Origin: Nephrocerus scutellatus
Lineage: Eukaryota > Arthropoda > Insecta > Diptera > Pipunculidae
NCBI GenBank assembly: GCA_947095585.1
Contig: OX352761.1
Location: forward strand, 80,727,267 to 80,791,266
Length of the DNA stretch: 64,000 bases
Direction: 5' to 3'
Below, piece after piece: positions 57,960-64,000 of this stretch (the stretch's first letter is position 1; each line of letters starts with the position of its first letter). The position numbers were made by a program, and so were the translations under genes. Under the pieces are notes generated by a model. That model was given only the letters and a program-made list of their open reading frames with translations, was not told the DNA's origin and made no database searches.

Positions 57960-58440
57960 GGTCATTGTTTGTGTGCGTGGACAACTTTCTTATGTGTTAT
58001 GTGCGAATGTTCGGAAAAATATTATGCTGGATATGTGGTGTCCCGTTTGAAAACAAAAATCAACTGCACGCATTGTGAAAGCAGCTTAATAAAATTGGAT
58101 GAGAAAATAAATGAGTCATTAATATTTTATAAAAGTTATAAGAAAGATTCAGATTTTGGCTCACTTCATCCACTTCAGAAATTTTTAATGAAATAAGTAA
58201 AAATCATATAAAGATTTTTAGAAGCGTTTTCGACGAATCTCACTATAAAAATATAAAACAAATTATATTTGACCAATGTGTAATGGACCAGGCAGCACAA
58301 GGAATTTAATTGGTGGTTTGACGATGATTCAGAATGCTGTAACCACCATAAAATAATAATGGTTTGTGAAATGTCAATCATTAAAAACGAATCCAACGAA
58401 AACGCAACAAAATACGAACGTTGCAAAATCGAGCTCTAGA
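57960..58440 (+). pseudogene. Transposase C-terminal remnant, P-element/THAP-like
   Basis: The frame 57,969-58,196 reads YYAGYVVSRLKTKINCTHCESSL ... ESLIFYKSY, then LHPLQKFL. A Y-x-AGYVV start, a CxxC and a following K-S block are what I know from the C-terminal part of P-element/THAP-type transposases. Beyond 58,196 similarity seems to go on in shifted frames (IFRSVFDESHYKNIK) to about 58,440. The catalytic domain and THAP finger are absent. Assignment is tentative. Confidence 0.4.
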
Positions 58441-58574
58441 ATTAAAAGGAACCACCCTCGTTTAAAAATTCTACAATAATTCTAGGAATAGAAATCAAAA
58501 TATTATTTATACTGCGAATTTATTGGGACTCTTTTTTACTATATTATATAATTTATCATCTTTAATTTCGGTGA
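58441..58574. other. Short AT-rich gap
   Basis: No feature seen between the transposase remnant and the foldback-type repeats. Confidence 0.4.
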
Positions 58575-58870
58575 TGTGTTGTGATGAAAGTGTTGTCCAT
58601 CAGAGATACACATGTGTTTAAAATTTAAAGAAAATCGGATAAATTTAAAAAAAGGGGCATCCAAAGTTTTTTAAGAAAAATGAATTTTTTAAGTTATTTG
58701 AAGGAGCTTTAGGGGTTAATTGGTAACAAATGAAAGGTTACCAAATTTACCATTCGAACAATCATTGCCAGTAGTAGAGCCAATAAACTAATATTGCCAT
58801 AAAAGTACAAAAGGGGCATTCGTAAAAGTGGGCGGGTCCTAAGTATTGGTACCAAATGAAAGATGATAAT
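58575..58870 (+). repeat. Second copy of foldback arm with one satellite-type unit
   Basis: GTGTTGTCCATCAGAGATAC... matches the 37.6-38.3 kb unit, directly followed by GGGGCATCCAAAGTTTT, TTTGAAGGAGC, GGGGTTAATTGGTAACAAATG and CATTGCCAGTAGTAGAGCC, which match the left arm and core at 35,840-35,985. Confidence 0.75.
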
Positions 58871-58899
58871 TAGTTCTACACAGTCTTGCCAAATCCAAG

Positions 58900-59532
58900 A
58901 GCGTGTGAATTAAGGGATTATTTAACTTTCCCGCTGACTATGAATTCCACGAATGGATCCACTTTGGCTACTTTACACATTTTTAAAAATATGTATTTTG
59001 CCAAATAGTCAGCGAAAAAGTTTTTTCTTCGCCCAGAGAAGCACATTGTTCTTTTGGCTGCACCCGAAGACGCCTCTATACGGTTGGTACACGCACCTGT
59101 TGCCCCATCAACAAAAGCTTTTGAGTGGTTGACTTTCAGATGGGTGTATCCTTAATCTGCCAGGCAATCACATGCTTTCCTGTATTATTCTGTTCCTGGC
59201 AGAATCCGTTCCTGAATAATTGTATTATAAACAAATCACTATTTAAATGTAAACGATACAGAGAGTATCGTCCGCAGTCGGAATGCACAGAGTTTATTGT
59301 CCGCAGTCAAAATGCTGCGTTAGCAATTAAGCACTATAAAAAGGGATCGCTTGATCTCAATTAGTTCAGTCTTGAAGCAGTCATCACTCATAGCTGACGT
59401 TTTCCCCACCCCACCAATCCGTAAGGGATCCGAAGCTCTAGTCTTAATTATATAAATTCTCAAATAATAAAGATATTCATTTTGAAATTAAAATATTGTT
59501 TTTTTAACTAAATTTGAATACTTTATTAAAAT
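58900..59532 (+). repeat. 5' LTR of a 17.6/Tom-like element (left edge uncertain)
   Basis: The right end is set by the PBS at 59,533. It contains TATAAAAAG at 59,335 and TCAGT at 59,366, a good initiator spacing, and AATAAA at 59,466-59,471. Two GTCCGCAGTC words lie near 59,268 and 59,301. The 3' LTR is outside the window, so the start cannot be fixed. Confidence 0.6.
59335..59370 (+). promoter_or_regulatory. Core promoter of the 17.6/Tom-like LTR
   Basis: TATAAAAAG at 59,335 and TCAGT at 59,366-59,370, 31 bases apart, as in a TATA plus initiator promoter. Confidence 0.6.
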
Positions 59533-59550
59533 TGGCGCAGTCGGTAGGAT
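59533..59550 (+). other. Primer-binding site, tRNA-Ser type
   Basis: TGGCGCAGTCGGTAGGAT, the PBS typical of 17.6/297/Tom elements. Confidence 0.85.
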
Positions 59551-60020
59551 TGACTAAACAGAGCGAAAATCTGTTAATTTAAAAGTCATTCCGTGAAACG
59601 AATAAAACGCGAAAAATCTGCAAACCGCGTGAGCATTGAAAACATTAAAAGTGAAAAGTGTCTCATTGATGAACGAAAATCATCCATTTACATTTAAAAC
59701 AAATTCAGTGTTTAAACACTAAATAAAGTGAAAACCACTTGAACGAATTTAGTGATACAAAATTATTCGAACGAAAATCGAATTATCGAACGAAAATCGA
59801 ATATTGAAAATTAAATTATTTAGTAACCAATATTAGCAAAAATAATTAATGTTACCAAAGCTCGTAGAGAGGAAATAATTTGAAGTAAGTGAAGAAAATT
59901 ATGAATATGAACAATAATAAACCAAATACAAAAATAATTTCATAAAAATTGAGGGAAATTATGAACAATCAATAAAAATCAAAACAACAAAAAAGAACTG
60001 AAGAAAAGTGGTATAATCTA

Positions 60021-60897
60021 ATGCCCCAACGTGATCGACAAATGAAAAAGATTAAAGAACAATTAAGGAAACAACGTAAATTCAACCCTTACAAACAGCA
60101 ACAGTCATCTAATAATTCAAGCTCCGAAGAAGACGACGCAGGCATCATGATGAATAATCAACACGAACAACAACAACCACAATTAGCAAATGATAATAAT
60201 ATTAATAATAATAATAATGTAGTTTTAGTTAAAATCAAAATTTATAGGTAGAGCAAGACAAAGTATAGAAATTCATACCCACTTAACGACATGGACAGAT
60301 ATCAAAGCTATGCTTATAGAAAATTTCGGTGGCTTCAAAAATAGCAACCAATTATATGAGGAATTGAGAAATTCTCAGTACAGAGGGGATGTTATAAAAT
60401 CAAAAATTCCAACAAGAAAATAACCTCTTAGATATTACTAGAAATAACCAAGCGGCACTTAATATCTTTAAAGAAAAATTGCCAACTCATATGAGGACAA
60501 TCTATGCTCTAAAACCAAACATCATGGAGTTAGCACTTTATGAGTTAAATAGTGCAGGATTTGTCATAAGACAAAACAACGATATAGACGGTTACAATGA
60601 AAAACAAAAACACTATAATAAAAAATTAGAAAATAGGTATGAGCACAAAAATAGTAATAATTTTAAATAATTACAATAGGGAAAATAATAATAACAACAA
60701 AAATAATAATAATAATTGGCAACCAAAAACGTACGTGCAAAACAATCAAAACAATTACCAAAGACCAAATAATAACAATTATAATAACAATTATAACAGA
60801 AACTATAACCCCAACAACTATAGACAACAACCCCAAAAATTTGAGCCTATGGATAGATCCTACATCTTCTCAAATCAAACGAATACCAAAAGCTAAT
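60021..60897 (+). pseudogene. Gag of 17.6/Tom-like element, frameshifted
   Basis: The start MPQRDRQMKKIKEQLRKQRK is at 60,021. The Gln/Asn-rich N-terminus runs to 60,251, then other frames hold the capsid-like part (FIGRARQSIEIHTHLTTW near 60,240-60,293; LALYELNSAGFVIRQ near 60,531). A very Asn-rich tail (AAT/AAC runs, 60,690-60,830) ends at 60,894-60,896. No CCHC knuckle is seen, as expected for this group. At least two frameshifts break it. The 5' leader is 59,551-60,020 and holds nothing else recognisable. Confidence 0.65.
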
Positions 60898-60959
60898 TAT
60901 GCCTAAGACACAGGAGGTAATACAAATTTTCGGTATGCAGCCTCGGAACAAGAAGTGGA

Positions 60960-61325
60960 ATGCCCTTTATTAAATTAAAAAAAGGACAAACAACTTTTAG
61001 AATGCTCATTGATACAGGAGCAACTAATAGCCTTCTTAGAGAAGTAGATGCTCCAAAGAAATTTATTAAAATAAGAAAAAATCCTCTAAGTATAAAAACT
61101 TGTGGGAACCCAGTAACTATTAATAAAGAAATTATTATACCTAAGGATCAATTTATTTTTTCAGTCATTGAAGATTGTGAATTCCAAATCCACACATTCA
61201 GTTCAGAATACAACAGATTAATAGGGAATAATATTTTAACATGTGCAGTCAATTACAAAAATAAAATATTAAAGTTGAACGGTAATAGCATACCTTTCTT
61301 CCTCAACAGAAATGAAGAAGAATAA
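60960..61325 (+). pseudogene. Aspartic protease of 17.6/Tom-like pol
   Basis: The active site MLIDTGATNSLL lies at about 61,002-61,037, with a LIGNNIL-type C-terminal block near 61,225. The start is not a true initiation site; pol would be reached by frameshift from gag. It is followed, with a frame break at 61,325, by the linker to RT up to the MITE at 61,547. Confidence 0.75.
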
Positions 61326-61546
61326 GAATATGAAAGTACAATCAATTACTTTAATAATATTTCACATCTTAATACAATTATTGATCATTCTTTTAAAAAT
61401 GAACTTAGGACTGAGCATTTAAACTCAGAAGAAAAAAATATATTAATAAAATTATTAAAAACTCACAAAAATTCTTTTTACCATAAAGGTGACGATTTAA
61501 GTTTCACCAACCACGAAAAAAACAACAGATAAACACGTTATATCTA

Positions 61547-61709
61547 ACGGGTGTTTTTTTAAGAGGTTGCCGATTTTTTTTTTGAATAAAACACATATAA
61601 AATTATGAAATGACCAAAATTTTTTTTTATTTGGTAGATAATTTTTTGGCATTTAACATTTAAACACAATTTCTGGCATATGGCTACCACGACTATTTTT
61701 CACAAATGT

Positions 61710-61745
<36 letters not shown>

Positions 61746-61860
61746 CATAATGATTTGCCAAACAATACTGAGTAGAAATGCCACTTTGAGCTGTCAAAAC
61801 AACTGTCATAAAATAAAACGACATCTATCGGAAAAACAAACCTCCCAAAAAAACACCCGT
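61547..61860. mobile_element. Mariner-like MITE 2, inserted in pol
   Basis: ACGGGTGTTTTTTTAAGAGG ... CCCAAAAAAACACCCGT with TA on both sides (61,545-61,546 and 61,861-61,862). The right half (from CACGACTATTTTTCAC to the end) matches MITE 1 at 24.2 kb; the left ~120 bp differ. The pol frame on either side would be continuous without it and one TA, which shows that it inserted into an older gypsy copy. Confidence 0.8.
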
Positions 61861-61862
61861 TA

Positions 61863-62685
61863 CTTCCGCTATATATACAAGAATATACAGATATCCTGAA
61901 ATCCACAAAAAAGAAGTGGATAGGCAAATAAAAGAAATGCTTGAATCAAAAATAATTCAGCATTCCACTTCGCCTTATAACGCCCCAATCTGGGTCGTAC
62001 CCAAAAAAGAAAACCACGCTGGTAATAAAGAGTGGCGAATCGTAATAGACTACAGAAAATTAAATAATGTTACCAAAGAAGATAAATATCCCATCCCAAA
62101 CATGGATTCGATATTAGACAAAGTAGGACAAGCAGTATATTTTACAACATTAGATCTCACAAAAGGATTTTTTCAAATAGAAGTTGATGCTCAAGATAGA
62201 GAAAAATGGCATTTAGCACATTAACTGGACACTATGAGTTTTTACGAATGCCATTCGGTTTAAAGAATGCACCCGCAACCTTTCAAAGACTCATGAATGA
62301 AGTCTTGAAAGACTACATAGGAAAAACATGCTACGTATATTCAGATGATTTCATAATATTTTCCTCTAGCCTACAAGAACATATGGATTCACTCCATAAA
62401 AACTTATTGACACTTAAGAACGCAAATCTTAAAGTATCATTAAACAAATCTGAATTTCTACGCAAAGAAACAGAATTTTTAGGGCATGTAGTGACTCCAA
62501 ATGGTGTAAAACCAAACCCAAGGAAAATAGAAACTATAAAGAATTTTCCTCTCCCAAAAACAGTAAAAGAAATCCAAAGCTTTTTAGGTTTAACAGGGTA
62601 CTACAGAAAGTTCATAGATTATGCAAAAATAATAAAACCTTTAACTTTATCAATCAGAATCAGAATCAGAAAGATAGTAAAATAA
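61863..62685 (+). pseudogene. Reverse transcriptase of 17.6/Tom-like pol
   Basis: PYNAPIWVVPKKE, WRIVIDYRKLN, TTLDLTKGFFQIEV, then after a frameshift near 62,206 [14 protein letters not shown] and the catalytic VYSDDF (YSDD form, about 62,338-62,352), [10 protein letters not shown] and [11 protein letters not shown]. The frame is lost again at 62,645-62,685, where ATCAGA is repeated three times and a stop follows. Confidence 0.8.
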
Positions 62686-63103
62686 ATTTAACGATCAAGA
62701 TTACAAAGAATCCTTTCATAAATTAAAATCGTTAATGACAAATGATTTAATAAATAGACACCCAGACTTTTCAAAAGGATTTACACTAACAACTGATGCA
62801 AGCAATTTTGCTATTGGAGCAGTATTAAGTCAATCTCATGGTCCCCTTTGTTTCGCTTCACGCACATTAAACAAACATGAGTGCCAATATAGCACAATAG
62901 AAAAGGAATTATTAGCCATTGTCTGGGCTGCCGCTCAATTTCGACACTATTTGTACGAAAGAAAGTCCGTCATTAAGACTGATCACAGGCCATTAGTATG
63001 GCTTAGCAATTTAAAAGAATCAAACAGCTAATTACAACGCTGGAAAATCAAACTCGAAGAGTACGATTTTGAGATACAATATATTCAAGGAAAAGAGAAT
63101 AAA
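62686..63103 (+). pseudogene. RNase H of 17.6/Tom-like pol
   Basis: [38 protein letters not shown] and VADTLSR; broken by a TAA at 63,029-63,031. Confidence 0.8.
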
Positions 63104-64000
63104 GTGGCTGACACCCTATCTCGAGTAAAAATAAATATACTACAACAAGATGACTTAGCAACCATCCACAGTGCTGAATCAGATAGTTCATATCTTATTC
63201 CTATTAGTGAAAAACCAGTTAATTTATTTAATCGACAAATAATACTTGAAATCAATGAAAATGATCATCAAGAAATTTTGTATCCACATGTTGGAAAAAG
63301 AAGAATAATATTTAGTAAAAAAGAATACAAAGAGAACGATTTTTTAGAAATAATAAAAGAAGTGGACACTACAATGATAAATTCCATATATGTCAAAGAT
63401 GATAAAATATTTAACAACTTCCAAAAAGTTTGGAAAAATGAAAATAAAGGTAAGAAAAATATTTTATATCGTAGCACAAAACTTTTAAATTACCTTAACA
63501 CAATCGAAACCGATAATCTTATCCACAATATACACAAAAAATATAATCAGATAGGAATAGAAAAAGTTTATTTAGAGATATCCAAAGAAAATTATATACC
63601 CAATCTAAAACTCATGATAAATAAAATTTGCAATAATTGTGCAATATGCATGACCAAAGTTGATAGAAATCCTGTTAAACTGTCATTTGAGAAGACACCC
63701 ACACCAACAGGACCCAGGCAGCATTACCAAATTGATATATGGTTGTTAAACAAAAAGAAGAAATATGTTACATGTGTAGACAAATTTAGCAAATATGCCG
63801 CAGCAGAACCTATAAAACATAAAACTCACATAGATACTATAAAAGAGTTAACAAAGATTTTCTCATATATGTGATCACCGAATTTCATAACTCTCGACAA
63901 CGAGAATGCTTTTGTTTCAGATCCCCTTTACAACTATTTAACAAATAAAGACATACAAATACATTACTGTACAGCCAACCGGCACACAGGAAATTCTGAC
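63104..64000 (+). pseudogene. Integrase of 17.6/Tom-like pol (runs off window)
   Basis: The finger (H...H ... CNNCAICMTK, about 63,625-63,660), the first Asp in HYQIDIWLL (about 63,724) and the second Asp in LDNENAF (about 63,893) are present. A TGA at 63,872-63,874 breaks it. The window ends at TANRHTGNSD, just before the expected catalytic Glu. Env, if present, and the 3' LTR lie outside. Confidence 0.8.

Overview
The window looks like repeat-dense, probably heterochromatic DNA from a dipteran insect. One host gene is recognisable: the cohesin kleisin Rad21 (verthandi, vtd) at 29,696-32,407 on the + strand, with seven coding exons and six very short introns. Almost everything else is transposable elements or their remains. 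The fly assignment rests on the Drosophila-like Rad21, the retrotransposon families (Osvaldo/Ulysses-like, 17.6/Tom-like, LOA-like, CsRn1-like) and a tRNA-derived SINE whose body resembles insect SINEs. A tephritid-like fly is possible but unproven.

Layout. 1-8,334: two near-identical copies, about 5.56 kb apart, of a broken Ty3/gypsy-type element with an unusual LTR / leader / second LTR piece / RNase H-integrase order. They are separated by two arrays of short tandem repeats and a block of repeats that each contain a hairpin. 8,992-18,646: a complete long-LTR gypsy element of the Osvaldo/Ulysses type (9,655 bp, LTRs 2,288 and 2,218 bp, CTTT target duplication). It has gag, protease, RT, RNase H and integrase, with two breaks in pol, plus a possible extra ORF. 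19,440-24,060: a degraded LOA-type LINE with a DUF4780-like ORF1. 24,211-24,458: a TA-flanked MITE. 25,627-27,345: a second, badly decayed LINE. 28,227-28,407: another MITE. 29,696-32,407: vtd. 33,345-33,625: a SINE on the minus strand. 35,280-38,330: a foldback-like structure whose outer parts are tandem ~120-bp repeats, itself hit by a MITE and a Helitron. 39,600-40,480: a minus-strand CsRn1-like gypsy pol remnant. 41,540-57,375: a second LOA-type LINE broken up by a gypsy-type LTR element; a ~4-kb chimeric unit (LTR-element interior + LTR + LINE RT piece) is repeated three times head to tail. 57,424-58,870: a TTAA-flanked MITE, a P-element-like transposase remnant and a second copy of the foldback repeat sequence. 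58,900-64,000: the 5' LTR, gag and most of pol of a 17.6/Tom-type element, broken by frameshifts, stops and a MITE, running off the window.

How the parts relate. The retroelements use four different primer-binding sites (two tRNA-Lys types, a tRNA-Ser type and one unassigned, possibly tRNA-Arg), so at least four independent LTR lineages are present. Several elements are nested, which gives a relative order of insertion. vtd appears intact: all introns start GT and end AG, the frame is open over 786 codons, and its key domains are present.

The most unusual structures are the three-copy chimeric array, the PBS-core repeats in the leader of that LTR element, the hairpin repeats at 3.9-4.7 kb, the two-state minisatellite in the long LTRs, and the possible Galileo/Foldback-like family linking 35.3-38.3 kb with 57.96-58.87 kb. 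All comparisons were made by eye, so no percent identities are given.
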